DNA of 64,000 bases from Butyrivibrio sp. INlla14 (lineage in GTDB: Bacteria > Bacillota > Clostridia > Lachnospirales > Lachnospiraceae). Position numbers and translations under genes: made by a program. The DNA is taken from NCBI RefSeq assembly GCF_900102515.1, contig NZ_FMVS01000023.1, positions 1-64,000 on the forward strand, given 5' to 3'. Positions 41,304 through 51,068 of the stretch are shown here, in pieces. Position 1 is the first letter of the stretch; each line of letters opens with the position of its first letter. The notes beneath the pieces were generated by a model that did not search any database, was not told the DNA's origin, and saw only the letters and a program-made list of their open reading frames with translations.

Positions 41304-42569
41304 TTAACTCTTTCCACCCAACAGATTCTTGACAATACGCTGAGCATCGAATACAGCAATATCATCTGGGACATTTTGTCCATTTGTAATATAGGCAATT
41401 GGCGCTCCAGTATGCATCCTTACATTATAAAGGTTTCCCTTGGCGCCAGTTTCATCCATCTTGGTAAATATAAGCTTATAAGCCACAACCTCAGAATAGG
41501 AATCTGCAATTTCAAGAAGATCTCTATACTTGGTAGTTGCAGACAGAACAAGGAAGTTCTCGCACTCCATAATATCTTCCAGTGCTCTTATATAGGCTTC
41601 TATATCGTTCTTGAGTTCCTCGTTGTGCTGGGAATGGCCAGCTGTATCGACCATGATGTAGTCATAGTCCTTAAAATCCTCGGCAGCAGCTATGATCTCC
41701 TCAACCGAATAAATAACCCTGAAGGGAATTTCAAGGATTGATGCATAGGTACGAAGCTGTTCAGCAGCCGCAATCCTGTATGTATCAACTGTCAAAAGAG
41801 CTACCTTCTTTTTCTGGGTTACTGATAGTTCAGAAGCAAGCTTTGCAATGGTAGTTGTCTTGCCAACACCTGTAGGACCTATAAAGATTTCAGCTTTGGG
41901 CCCATTTCCTGTCAAAGAAGGGTCAATTGGCTCTGACTTGCCAAACTTAAGGACCATTTTCTGGTAAACATTTGCAAGGGCAAAATCAAAGGCCATTCCA
42001 GGCTTACTTATCTTTTCAACTTCATCGGTAAGCTGGTTAACATAAATCTCATCCACTTCATTCTCTATAAGAGTATTATACAACAATTTGATAAAAGACA
42101 GACTTTCTTCCGATATACTGCTTCTGTCTTCACTCTTTTTGGATGAAGGCTCTTTTTCAGGAATATCAGGCTCTTTATCATCTTCCTTTTCGCTGAATTT
42201 AATGTTCTTTTCAAGAAGACTTGAAAGATTATCAAGCTTCTCTTCAATAGCGCTTCCCTCATCAATGATATCAGGAGACTTGTTAATCTTGATGGCAGGT
42301 CTTACTGTATCCTTCTGACTGCCTTCTACAAGTGGATTTCTAGGCGTAGGTTTTACGCCCTTATCAGGAGTCAGAGTCCTTGTAACAGGCCTTTCTGTTT
42401 CCTCTTCAAGCGCCACCGTGACCTCAATCTTCTGAGCCTGAAAAAGAGAAAAGAATCCGCTCTTTTTTAAAGGCCTCACATTCATTACAACAATGTTCTG
42501 CCCAAGTTCCTTTTTAGCCTCATCGGTTGCTTCAGTTTCAGTTTTTCCAACATACTTTTTGATAATCAT
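41304..42569 (-). CDS. flhF: Flagellar SRP-like GTPase FlhF
   Basis: The 421-aa protein begins with the basic MIIKKYVGKTETEATDEAKK module, then a disordered linker (about residues 75-160) and the NG domain: FIGPTGVGKTTTIAKLASEL (G1), LLTVDTYRIAAAEQLRTYAS, DYIMVDTAGHS (G3) and FTKMDETG (G4). It helps place the first flagellar components at the pole or correct sites. It starts one base after the flhA stop. Confidence 0.96.
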   Translation of the reverse strand: MIIKKYVGKTETEATDEAKKELGQNIVVMNVRPLKKSGFFSLFQAQKIEVTVALEEETERPVTRTLTPDKGVKPTPRNPLVEGSQKDTVRPAIKINKSPDIIDEGSAIEEKLDNLSSLLEKNIKFSEKEDDKEPDIPEKEPSSKKSEDRSSISEESLSFIKLLYNTLIENEVDEIYVNQLTDEVEKISKPGMAFDFALANVYQKMVLKFGKSEPIDPSLTGNGPKAEIFIGPTGVGKTTTIAKLASELSVTQKKKVALLTVDTYRIAAAEQLRTYASILEIPFRVIYSVEEIIAAAEDFKDYDYIMVDTAGHSQHNEELKNDIEAYIRALEDIMECENFLVLSATTKYRDLLEIADSYSEVVAYKLIFTKMDETGAKGNLYNVRMHTGAPIAYITNGQNVPDDIAVFDAQRIVKNLLGGKS

Positions 42570-42570
42570 A

Positions 42571-44628
42571 TTAAGCAGTTACCATCCCCACAGATTGTAA
42601 TTCAATATTAGGTTCCACTTCGTTGTAAGAAATCACAATCAAATCTTTATAGTAATCCTCTGTCATCTTCTTAAAATACATACGCACAATAGGAGATGCC
42701 ATGATGATTGCCATTCTGCCAGCTTCCTCAAGCTTTCTGACCTGTTCGCCAACGGCACTAAGAATCGCCTTTGTTCTTGCAGGGTCAAGTGTCAGATAAG
42801 CACCTGTCTCAGTCTGCTTGACACTACTCATGATCTCTTGTTCTATCTTAGGATCAAGTGTAACAACACTGGTAGTTTCTCCTGGAATAAAATATTTGCT
42901 GGATATAGCTCTCTTTAAACTCTGCCTCACATATTCTGTAAGAATATCCGGATCTCTGGTCGACGGTGCAAAATCCGCAAGAGTTTCAAATATCGTAACT
43001 AGGTCTCTGATCGATACGCCTTCCTTAAGAAGATTCTGCAGTACCTTCTCTATCTCACCAAGACTCATCAGCTTAGGAACAAGTTCCTCAACAAGTGCCG
43101 GATTGTTCTCCTTGAGATTATCAACAAGATTTTGTACATCCTGCCTTGTCATAAGCTCAGCGATATGCTCTCTGATGATCTCAGTAAGGTGAGTTGCAAT
43201 GATAGATGGAGGATCAACAACTGTATATCCAAGACTCTCTGCCCTTTCTCGCTGACTTTCAGTAATCCAGATAGCCGGCAGATGGAAAGAAGGCTCAAAG
43301 GTTGGAATACCTGTGATCTCATCTTCAACATGTCCTGGATTCATGGCCATATAGTGATCAAACAAAATCTCTCCATCACTTACCTGTATACCTTTAATTT
43401 TAATGATATATTGATTAGGATTCAACTGAATATTATCTCGTAGTCTGATGATTGGAACCACAGTACCTAGTTCCAAAGCAACCTGCCGTCTTATCATGAC
43501 TACTCTGTCCAAAAGGTCGCCGCCCTGATTTACATCAGCAAGAGGAATAATTCCATAGCCAAACTCAAGCTCGATAGGATCAACCTGCAAAAGACTTGTA
43601 ACATTCTCTGGCTGTCTGATTTCCTCTGCCTGGGTTTCTTCAGGAGACGCTACTTCAGCTTCCGTTGAAACCTCCTCAATTGTCTGAGAAGTTATTCTGC
43701 CAAGTAGTATAAATCCTGCTCCAAAGGTAACGTATAACACTGTTGGAAGAGGTGAAAAAATACCAAGTCCTGCCACAACCCCTCCAACAAGATACAAAGT
43801 CTTGGGCATTCCAAAGAGCTGATTGATAAGAAGATGACCAAAATCCGCCTCCTTGGAGCCTTTGGTTACCAAAATACCTGTAGACATTGAAATCATCAGG
43901 GAAGGAATAGAACTTACAAGTCCATCACCCATAGTAAGAATTGAATAGGTATTTATGGCTGTATTGACATCCATTCCCTTTCTGAGAATTCCCATTGCAA
44001 TTCCGCCAATAAGGTTTGTAGCCGTAATTATGAGACCAGCTGTAGCATCTCCCTTAACATACTTGGTGGCACCATCCATAGCTCCAAAAAAGCTTGCTTC
44101 TTCCTGGATCTTATCTCTTCTTGCCTTGGCCTCTGCATCAGTTATGGCACCGGTATTAAGGTCGGCATCAATAGCCATCTGCTTACCAGGCATAGCATCA
44201 AGTGTAAATCTGGCAGATACTTCAGCGACTCGTTCCGAACCTTTATTGATGACCATCAGCTGAACGATTATAAGAATAACGTAAACAATAGCTCCTACAA
44301 TTAGATCGCCACCACCTACAAAGGAACCAAATACTGTAATAACCTGTCCCGCACTTCCCTCCGTCAGAATAAGTCTTGTGGAAGAAACGTTTAGCGCAAT
44401 TCTAAAGATTGTTGTAAACAACAGGATAGTTGGGAAAAAGCTCATCTCCAGCACATCCGTTGCAAACATGGCTGTAAACATTATCACAAAGGATAAAGAC
44501 ATATCAAAGGCAAGTAGTATATCAAGGATCCAATCCTTCAGAGGAATAATGAGCATTACAATAGCTGCAACAATATACAGGGCAAGACCATAATCATATA
44601 TTCTGTTTACGATGCGCTTTCTATCCAT
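42571..44628 (-). CDS. flhA: Flagellar export gate protein FlhA
   Basis: The 685-aa protein has eight N-terminal membrane segments, the FHIPEP-type loop with RFTLDAMPGKQMAIDADLN, and a large cytosolic domain that binds export chaperones. It forms the nonameric ring of the flagellar type III export gate. The length is normal. It is followed by flhF and preceded, after 53 bp, by flhB. Confidence 0.97.
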   Translation of the reverse strand: MDRKRIVNRIYDYGLALYIVAAIVMLIIPLKDWILDILLAFDMSLSFVIMFTAMFATDVLEMSFFPTILLFTTIFRIALNVSSTRLILTEGSAGQVITVFGSFVGGGDLIVGAIVYVILIIVQLMVINKGSERVAEVSARFTLDAMPGKQMAIDADLNTGAITDAEAKARRDKIQEEASFFGAMDGATKYVKGDATAGLIITATNLIGGIAMGILRKGMDVNTAINTYSILTMGDGLVSSIPSLMISMSTGILVTKGSKEADFGHLLINQLFGMPKTLYLVGGVVAGLGIFSPLPTVLYVTFGAGFILLGRITSQTIEEVSTEAEVASPEETQAEEIRQPENVTSLLQVDPIELEFGYGIIPLADVNQGGDLLDRVVMIRRQVALELGTVVPIIRLRDNIQLNPNQYIIKIKGIQVSDGEILFDHYMAMNPGHVEDEITGIPTFEPSFHLPAIWITESQRERAESLGYTVVDPPSIIATHLTEIIREHIAELMTRQDVQNLVDNLKENNPALVEELVPKLMSLGEIEKVLQNLLKEGVSIRDLVTIFETLADFAPSTRDPDILTEYVRQSLKRAISSKYFIPGETTSVVTLDPKIEQEIMSSVKQTETGAYLTLDPARTKAILSAVGEQVRKLEEAGRMAIIMASPIVRMYFKKMTEDYYKDLIVISYNEVEPNIELQSVGMVTA

Positions 44629-44681
44629 CTCTTATCCCCCTTTCCAAGTTTTCTTATAAACCAAAGCTTAAAGAAAAGGAA

Positions 44682-45833
44682 TTAAACCTTGCCTTTTAAG
44701 TGGTATACATATGCAAGTACTTCTGCTACTGCCTTGTAGAGTTCTGGAGGAACCATCTCTCCCACTTCTACATTAGCAAAAAGCATTCTGGCAAGCGGCT
44801 TATTTTCTACAATCTCAACATCATTTTCTCTCGCCACTTCCTTGATTTTCTGAGCAAGGTAGTCGGCACCCTTAGCCACTACGATAGGAGCTTCTGACTC
44901 CTGAGCGTCATAACGAATTGCAACTGCATAATGAGTAGGGTTTGTGATGACAACGTCTGCCTTGGGAAGTTCCTGCATCATACGTCTTCTTGATGCCTGC
45001 ATCATTCGTCTCTTCTGAGCTGACTTTATTTCAGGATTACCTTCAGTATTCTTGAATTCATCCTTGACCTCCTGCTTGGTCATCATCATATCTTTCTTAA
45101 ACTTGCGCCTCTGGTATATCAGATCTGCAAATGCAATTATCATGTAGGCAGCAGCTATCCTGATCCCCAGATCTATTATGAAATTCCCCATAAGGCCTAT
45201 AGCCTGTTTAAGAGGGATATCATACAAAAGAAATATTGACTCCGTTCTACCATTAAAATAGCTGACAATAACGATTGCCATAATTGCAAGCTTTAAAATT
45301 GACTTAGCAAGTTCAAAAAGTTTTCTTGTCGAGAAAATCTTCTTCATACCGCTTATAGGATTTAGCTTTGAAAGCTTAGGCTGAAGCGGCTTACTGGTGG
45401 GTTTAAATCCAACCTGCACAAAATCGCATACAAAAGCAATCATAAAACCTATTAAAAAAAACGGAGCACAGATAAATAAAATTGTCAAAAGAGCATTATT
45501 TACAGTACTACTGATATAGCTATAGGGAAGATTACCATCATAGAGCCTTGCCACATAAGGAATGTTGTTATACACTCTTTCAAATTCTGCCTTAAAATTT
45601 TCTCCTATAAAGCCATAGCCCAGCCTCAGGATGAGGAAGAAAGCAAGCAAAGAAAAAGCTGTAGCTATTTCCTGGCTCTTAGCAACCTGGCCTTCCTTTC
45701 TGGCGTCATCAAGCTTTTTGGCTGTAGGTTCCTCTGACTTTTCAGCGCCGTTTGCGTCCTCAGCAAAAAACTGTAAGTCGTATTTAATTAACGGTTCGTA
45801 GCCTGCATCAGCTACTTCTAAGACTGTAAACAA
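44682..45833 (-). CDS. flhB: Flagellar export switch protein FlhB
   Basis: The 383-aa protein has four membrane segments and the autocleavage site VITNPTHYAVAIRYD near residue 293. The start is unclear. The only candidate is a TTG at 45833, inside fliR, which places 18 extra residues ahead of the family's usual start DLQFFAED. Translation probably couples to the fliR stop at 45810-45808. FlhB switches export from rod/hook to filament substrates after cleavage. Confidence 0.94.
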   Translation of the reverse strand: MFTVLEVADAGYEPLIKYDLQFFAEDANGAEKSEEPTAKKLDDARKEGQVAKSQEIATAFSLLAFFLILRLGYGFIGENFKAEFERVYNNIPYVARLYDGNLPYSYISSTVNNALLTILFICAPFFLIGFMIAFVCDFVQVGFKPTSKPLQPKLSKLNPISGMKKIFSTRKLFELAKSILKLAIMAIVIVSYFNGRTESIFLLYDIPLKQAIGLMGNFIIDLGIRIAAAYMIIAFADLIYQRRKFKKDMMMTKQEVKDEFKNTEGNPEIKSAQKRRMMQASRRRMMQELPKADVVITNPTHYAVAIRYDAQESEAPIVVAKGADYLAQKIKEVARENDVEIVENKPLARMLFANVEVGEMVPPELYKAVAEVLAYVYHLKGKV

Positions 45834-46593
45834 AATCTTCCATCAGCTCCTTCATATTGATAAAAACAAAATTAGAAGCATCATTGAGCATTGTAACCGT
45901 GACAAACATTATTAAAAGTCCGATTATTATCTTTATCTGAATACCAACAGCAAACATGTTCATCTGTGGTGAAACCTTAGCAAGGACACCCAGTACCACG
46001 TTTGTAATAAATGTGATGATAAATATCGGCAGACAGATCCTAAATCCTATTACTATGTAATCCCTCATAAATCCAAGTATTGAAGCAAGGAGTTTATCTG
46101 AATTTATCACTGCCCCATTTATGGGAACCAGAATAAAAGTATCTGCCAAAGCTCGTAATATATACTGATACATTCCAGTAAGGATCAGCATCATAGTAAG
46201 TATCTGTGAATAAAGACTTCCTGTAATAGTAACCTGCTCATTTGTGTTTGGGTCAAAAATATTGACCATGGAAAGACCTATCTGCATATCAACAATAGTT
46301 CCGGCAAAAGCCGCTATCATCTCGCATATCTGAACTGCATAGCCTATAAGAAAGCCTGTCAGGACCTCTTTTAACACAATAACTGTATATCCTATGATAC
46401 TGTTGTAATCTGGAGCGTTGAAAGGCACAGCCCCATAAAGCAAGATTGATAACAGAAGTCCAAATCCAATCTTAACAAGGTTTGGCGTCTGCCTTCCTCC
46501 AAAGAAGGGACATACAAAGATAAAGCTTGTAACTCTTACAACTATAAGAAGAAAAACTTCTAAATCCCCATAACTAAAGCTGTAATCGATCAT
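45808..46593 (-). CDS. fliR: Flagellar export protein FliR
   Basis: The 261-aa protein has about six membrane segments and the FliR blocks VRVTSFIFVCPFFGG near residues 18-33 and ALADTFILVPING near 150. With FliP and FliQ it forms the helical core of the export channel. It overlaps flhB by 26 bases. Confidence 0.95.
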   Translation of the reverse strand: MIDYSFSYGDLEVFLLIVVRVTSFIFVCPFFGGRQTPNLVKIGFGLLLSILLYGAVPFNAPDYNSIIGYTVIVLKEVLTGFLIGYAVQICEMIAAFAGTIVDMQIGLSMVNIFDPNTNEQVTITGSLYSQILTMMLILTGMYQYILRALADTFILVPINGAVINSDKLLASILGFMRDYIVIGFRICLPIFIITFITNVVLGVLAKVSPQMNMFAVGIQIKIIIGLLIMFVTVTMLNDASNFVFINMKELMEDFVYSLRSS

Positions 46594-46605
46594 ACTGCCC
46601 CCTTT

Positions 46606-46878
46606 TTAGCGGACATACTTGGAAAAATCCGACCACAGAGTAGTTATGAATCCAGAAAGTTCAGTTGCCATCCAGTTTCCCATGAGCATGATCATAATAA
46701 AGACTCCTAGTACCTTTGGAACAAAAGTAAGGGTCTGCTCCTGAATAGATGTAACTGTCTGGAAAATAGAGATCACAAGGCCAATAGTCATTGAAGTAAG
46801 CAGCACAGGAAGAGACATTTTAATAACCATAAAAAGTGCCGAACTGACTATCTGATTGATATCGTCAATTGTGATCAT
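46606..46878 (-). CDS. fliQ: Flagellar export protein FliQ
   Basis: The 90-aa protein has two membrane helices and the FliQ core VISIFQTVTSIQEQTLTFVP. Normal length. It lies between fliP and fliR, its partners in the export channel. Confidence 0.96.
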   Translation of the reverse strand: MITIDDINQIVSSALFMVIKMSLPVLLTSMTIGLVISIFQTVTSIQEQTLTFVPKVLGVFIMIMLMGNWMATELSGFITTLWSDFSKYVR

Positions 46879-46892
46879 TTTGCCTTCCTCCT

Positions 46893-47813
46893 TTAGTAGA
46901 ACGATTTGACCAGGTTACCAATAATAAGGCTCCAGCCGTCTGCCAATACAAAAAGAAGAATCTTAAATGGCAGAGATATGGTGGTTGGCGGCAGCATCAT
47001 CATACCCATACTCATAAGCACTGATGCTACAACCATGTCGATTACAATAAATGGAATATAGATCATAAATCCAATTATGAATGCTGTACGAAGTTCACTT
47101 ACAATAAAGCTGGGCACCAGTACAACATTCGGAATGCTGTCAAGCTCTCCATCCCACTCTATTCCGTCAATGTTCATAAAAAGAACTACATCTTTTTTTT
47201 GAGTCTGGCCATACATAAACTGCCTAAAAGGCTTCATGGCTTCTTCAAAAAACTCCTGCTGGTCCATCTGCCCATCTTCAAACGGAATAACAGCATCGTT
47301 ATATGCGGCAGTAAGCGTAGGTTGCATTATAAAAAGAGTCATGAACAAAGCTATACCAATTATCACCAGGTTGGGTGGTGACGTCTGGGTTCCAATGGCT
47401 GTTCTCGTAAAATGAAGTGCAACGATGATCCTCGTAAAAGAAGTCATCATCACAAGAAGAGTTGGTGCAAGGGAAATTAAAGTAAGTGTGATAAGAATCC
47501 TAAGAGCACCATTAAGAGAACCATTTCCATTGTCATAGGTAATAGTAACCGTATTAGCAATGTTAAGTTTCTTAAGATCCTCCGGATCCTCAGAAGAACC
47601 AGGTTCATTTATATTGGTCCTCTCTCCCTGAGAACCAGTCAAATGCGTTTCCTCATCCGTAGTCGGATCAGTAGGTTTAGTATCAGAAATAATGTTTTCA
47701 GTGGCAAGTGCCTTAACAGGCATAGTCACAAAGCCACTGGCAAACACAAAAAGCATCAGAACAAGTAATAAGAAAAGCTTATGCCTATTTCCCATTTGTC
47801 TCTTTTTTCTCAC
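46893..47813 (-). CDS. fliP: Flagellar export protein FliP
   Basis: The 306-aa protein has a signal peptide (LFLLLVLMLFVFASGF ... VKALA), a polar stretch of about 60 residues, and the FliP core with MMTSFTRIIVALHFTRTAIG and PFIVIDMVVASVLMSMGMMM. A GTG at 47813 overlaps the end of fliO by 29 bases; an ATG at 47795 is an alternative start. It is the main subunit of the export channel. Confidence 0.95.
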   Translation of the reverse strand: MRKKRQMGNRHKLFLLLVLMLFVFASGFVTMPVKALATENIISDTKPTDPTTDEETHLTGSQGERTNINEPGSSEDPEDLKKLNIANTVTITYDNGNGSLNGALRILITLTLISLAPTLLVMMTSFTRIIVALHFTRTAIGTQTSPPNLVIIGIALFMTLFIMQPTLTAAYNDAVIPFEDGQMDQQEFFEEAMKPFRQFMYGQTQKKDVVLFMNIDGIEWDGELDSIPNVVLVPSFIVSELRTAFIIGFMIYIPFIVIDMVVASVLMSMGMMMLPPTTISLPFKILLFVLADGWSLIIGNLVKSFY

Positions 47814-48150
47814 CCTTTATTTTTTCCAGTACATCCTTAAAGCCAAGACTATTATCAGTCTCAGTCTTGAGGATCAGTTCATCAGGATCAACATCTCCAA
47901 GATTTGTGACCTGGTCCCCTGAAATAGCTAGGGCCACATGTCTTTCCCCTATCCTTATGATCTGAATGTACTTGTTAGTAGATATCTTGCAGGTATCAAT
48001 GATTTCTATGTTCTTACTAAGGTTTGCACCCTTTTGGTAATTAGCCATCCACTTTGTCACATACAAAGTGGCAGCCAGAACCACGATGAAAATGATAAGA
48101 ACAGTAACTAGTTGTAAATATGAATCTACTCCCATAAAAGTCCCCAACAA
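47785..48150 (-). CDS. fliO: Flagellar biosynthesis protein FliO
   Basis: The 121-aa protein has one N-terminal membrane helix (LVTVLIIFIVVLAATLYVTKW) and the short FliO domain with ISTNKYIQIIRIGERHVALA. FliO assists assembly of the FliP ring. It lies between fliY and fliP and overlaps the latter. Confidence 0.9.
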   Translation of the reverse strand: MLGTFMGVDSYLQLVTVLIIFIVVLAATLYVTKWMANYQKGANLSKNIEIIDTCKISTNKYIQIIRIGERHVALAISGDQVTNLGDVDPDELILKTETDNSLGFKDVLEKIKGEKKETNGK

Positions 48151-48157
48151 TACAATT

Positions 48158-49396
48158 TTACTGAACTATCTCAGTTACACGGACACCAAAGCTTTCTTCG
48201 ATGACAACAACCTCGCCCTTGGCAACAAACTTACCATTAACAAGAACATCTACTGGTTCACCTGCCACCTTATCAAGCTCGATGATAGTACCCGGTGCAA
48301 AATCGAGGATATCTGAAATAGGCTTGGCGGTTCTTCCAAGTTCCACAGTAACTTCAAGTGGTACATCCTTGATAATGCCGATGTTCTCGCCACCTGCCAT
48401 GATAGTAGTACCACCAGCAAAGTTCTGGAACTGGGCCGGCTGGATATTCATATTCATCATCTGCGGCATAGGCATCTGCATAGGCATGCCCATACCCATC
48501 TGAGGCATACCCATACCCATTTGTGGCATTCCGCCTGCCATCATGTTTGGATCCATCTGCGGAGCCGCGCCCATTCCCATGTCTGGTGTCGGGCCTGGTG
48601 CAGGAGCTGGCGCTGGTGCTGGTTCCGGTGCAGGCGCTGCTTCTGCTTCACCTCCATCTGATACAACTGTATCTTTTAGAGCCTTGGCAAAATCAATAGG
48701 ATACAACTGCATAAGTGTTGAATCCACCAGGTCTCCAACCTGCATCTTAAAAGAAATCCTGACAAAAGTTCCTGTAAGGAATTCAGCAATATCAGAAGGA
48801 TCATCATTGATCATATCAAGAACAGTGGCCTGTGGCGGGCTGATATCAACCTTCTGATTGATCATTGTAGAAAGAGATGTGGCAGCAGCACCCATCATCT
48901 GGTTCATAGCCTCAGAAATGGCTGACAACTGCAGTTCACCGATCTCACCCTCTGTGTTAGTACCATCACCGCCCATCATAAGGTCAGTGATGACCATAAC
49001 GTCATGCTCTTTCAGGATAAGAATATTGGTTCCATCAAGACCAACCGTGTACTTGATCTGAATAAATACACAAGGCCTCTCATAATTGTTAATAACAGTT
49101 TCCCAAGTCGCAAGCTCTACTTGAGGAGTTGTGATATTAACCTTTTGATTTACAAGGGAATACAGCGTTGTAGCTGATGAACCCATACTGATATTAGCAA
49201 CCTCACCGATTGCATCCTTTTCAGAATCAGTTAAAAGAGATTCATCAATCCCGCTGCCTCCAGCTGATGCAGCCTGTGCCTCCTCTGGCGCGCCACCCTC
49301 TGCAGGAGCGTCCCCACCAGCAGCAGCGTCGCCGCCACCAGAATCCATGCCGGCTAGCAAAGCATTAATTTCGTCTTGTGATAACATTCCATCCAT
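48158..49396 (-). CDS. fliY: Flagellar motor switch phosphatase FliY (CheC-like/FliN fusion)
   Basis: The 412-aa protein begins MDGMLSQDEINALLAGMDSG, the CheY-P-docking motif also found in FliM. It has two CheC-like phosphatase signatures (AIGEVANISMGSSATTLYSL and AISEAMNQMMGAAATSLSTM), a long Pro/Ala then Met/Gly/Pro/Gln linker (about residues 245-320) with repeated MPQMGMG units, and a C-terminal FliN domain (PLEVTVELGRTAKPISDILD). It forms the motor C-ring with FliM and removes phosphate from CheY-P at the motor. It starts 4 bp after fliM. Confidence 0.95.
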   Translation of the reverse strand: MDGMLSQDEINALLAGMDSGGGDAAAGGDAPAEGGAPEEAQAASAGGSGIDESLLTDSEKDAIGEVANISMGSSATTLYSLVNQKVNITTPQVELATWETVINNYERPCVFIQIKYTVGLDGTNILILKEHDVMVITDLMMGGDGTNTEGEIGELQLSAISEAMNQMMGAAATSLSTMINQKVDISPPQATVLDMINDDPSDIAEFLTGTFVRISFKMQVGDLVDSTLMQLYPIDFAKALKDTVVSDGGEAEAAPAPEPAPAPAPAPGPTPDMGMGAAPQMDPNMMAGGMPQMGMGMPQMGMGMPMQMPMPQMMNMNIQPAQFQNFAGGTTIMAGGENIGIIKDVPLEVTVELGRTAKPISDILDFAPGTIIELDKVAGEPVDVLVNGKFVAKGEVVVIEESFGVRVTEIVQ

Positions 49397-49400
49397 GCTG

Positions 49401-50384
49401 CTACTCTTCCTCCTCTCTTACAACCGAAGTAATTCTTACGGCATACTTATCTTTTGATGTACCAGGTAGTGCAGTAAACTTTCTTATATTTCCTACATAT
49501 ACCTGCATATCTGTATTTACTCTGTTATCTAGTCTTATAATGTCTCCAGCCTGCAGATGAACAAAATCACTTACCGATACATTGCATTTACCAAGTATGG
49601 CTTTTACAGGGACATCCACGTGCTTGACCATGGTTTCCAATGTATCCTGATAATCCTCATCAGCATTTTTCTGCATTGTAGAGAACCAGAACTTGGTATT
49701 AAGCTTGTCCATTACACTCTCCAAGGTGAAGTATGGAAGGCAGACATTCATAAGTCCTTCTGTTTCTCCAATCTTGATATTAAGAGTTACAATGGCAATC
49801 ATATCTGTAGGAGATATTACCTGCGCAAACTGTGGATTAGTCTCAATCCTCTCCATTACAGGATTTATAGCTACTACATTCTGCCAGGGCTCAACCATAA
49901 GCTGCATGCAGATAACCACGAGTTTTTCTATAAGTGGCATCTCAATGTCGGTAAAGGGTCTTGGCTTATCCAGGGTTCCCCCTTCACCTCCCAGCATTCT
50001 GTCAATGAAGGAAAAACCTATATTCGCCTGAAGTTCCAGGATGATTGTTCCCTGAAGTGGAAGAAAATTGATAACTCCCAAAATTACAGGGTTTGAAAGA
50101 GCGTTACTAAACTCTGAATAAGTAACAGTCTCTGAGTTAGCAACTGATACCTGGACATTCTTTCTAAGATACAGTGGCAAAGTCGTGGATAAGAGTCTTC
50201 CATAATGTTCATAGATCATCTCAAGCGTACGAAGGTGCTCTTTTGAGAACTTGGCAGGACGTTTAAAGTCATAATCCTTGACTTTCTTTTCGTCCGCGTT
50301 CTGCATTTGATCTACGTCCAGCTCACCTGTACTGAGTGCTGCCAGCAGACTATCTATTTCATTTTGTGACAGGACTTCACTCAA
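49401..50384 (-). CDS. fliM: Flagellar motor switch protein FliM
   Basis: The 327-aa protein begins MSEVLSQNEIDSLLAALSTG, the CheY-P-binding peptide. The CheC-like middle domain (GVINFLPLQGTIILELQANI, MLGGEGGTLDKPRPFTDIE) and the C-terminal SPOA domain (VDVPVKAILGKCNVSVSDFV) follow. Normal length. A hairpin and a 123-bp gap separate it from fliL. Confidence 0.96.
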   Translation of the reverse strand: MSEVLSQNEIDSLLAALSTGELDVDQMQNADEKKVKDYDFKRPAKFSKEHLRTLEMIYEHYGRLLSTTLPLYLRKNVQVSVANSETVTYSEFSNALSNPVILGVINFLPLQGTIILELQANIGFSFIDRMLGGEGGTLDKPRPFTDIEMPLIEKLVVICMQLMVEPWQNVVAINPVMERIETNPQFAQVISPTDMIAIVTLNIKIGETEGLMNVCLPYFTLESVMDKLNTKFWFSTMQKNADEDYQDTLETMVKHVDVPVKAILGKCNVSVSDFVHLQAGDIIRLDNRVNTDMQVYVGNIRKFTALPGTSKDKYAVRITSVVREEEE

Positions 50385-50443
50385 ACCTTTGTTTCTCCTT
50401 CCTCCTATCGGCAGCAGATGCTGTCAACCCGGAATTTCGATTT

Positions 50444-50464
50444 GTTCCTTAGCTTGTAAGGAAC
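50444..50464 (-). other. Perfect hairpin in the fliL-fliM gap
   Basis: GTTCCTTA (50444-50451) and TAAGGAAC (50457-50464) form an 8-bp stem with a 5-base loop and no T tail, so it may be an mRNA processing or stability element rather than a terminator. A GCCGATAG sequence follows on the minus strand about 30 bases before fliM, but it lacks a TAAA partner. Confidence 0.5.
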
Positions 50465-50507
50465 TTATTCAGATATGATTCCCAATTTTCTTTTAGAAAA
50501 GGAATCT

Positions 50508-51047
50508 TTACTGATATAGAACACTTGAGAAAGTTACATCATAGATAAAGTTAGAGTTATATAGCTCCTGCACTTCCTCAAGAATCTTCTCTTTTGCAGC
50601 TGTATCGTCAGCCTGGAGTTCTTCGATAGTGTATGAAGAAAGAGTATTTGTGACTTTACCCTTTATAAGATCCTTCATTCCTGCAAGTGCTTCCTCTGTT
50701 CCAAGGGTTGCATAGTCTGCACTGGCTGTGTTCATAGAAAAGACAACTTCAACGAGCATATAGTGTGCTTTGCCGTCAGCCCCAGGTTTTAGGTTGATAG
50801 TAAGCTGCTCCTCACCAGTAAATCCAAAGGTAGCAATATTTCCAACTCCTACATTTCCAGAAGCTGATCCAGAAAAGCCCCCTGTATTTCCGCCATTAGC
50901 CTCAAGCTCAAGAGCAGCGGCAATATCAGAAATTAGCTTGGCTGTCTGGGAATTAGTAGTCATAACACTCAGCAGCATAAAACTGGTCATTCCAATATTC
51001 ACTACAAGAAGTGCAAGAATAATGATTGACAGTAAGTTCTTTTTCAT
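50508..51047 (-). CDS. fliL: Flagellar basal-body protein FliL
   Basis: GGAGGA before ATG 51047 sets the start (179 aa). One N-terminal membrane helix (NLLSIIILALLVVNIGMTSF) is followed by a periplasmic FliL domain with YMLVEVVFSMNTASADYATL and KGKVTNTLSSYTIEELQ. FliL surrounds the stator and supports motor torque. It is followed by fliM and preceded by motB. Confidence 0.9.
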   Translation of the reverse strand: MKKNLLSIIILALLVVNIGMTSFMLLSVMTTNSQTAKLISDIAAALELEANGGNTGGFSGSASGNVGVGNIATFGFTGEEQLTINLKPGADGKAHYMLVEVVFSMNTASADYATLGTEEALAGMKDLIKGKVTNTLSSYTIEELQADDTAAKEKILEEVQELYNSNFIYDVTFSSVLYQ

Positions 51048-51068
51048 AGTATTTCCTTCCTCCACATT

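Noticed and set aside
50385-50507. Sigma-28 promoter (GCCGATAG) in front of fliM
   Set aside because: There is no TAAA at the right distance; a nearby TTGACA has no -10 at 16-18 bases.
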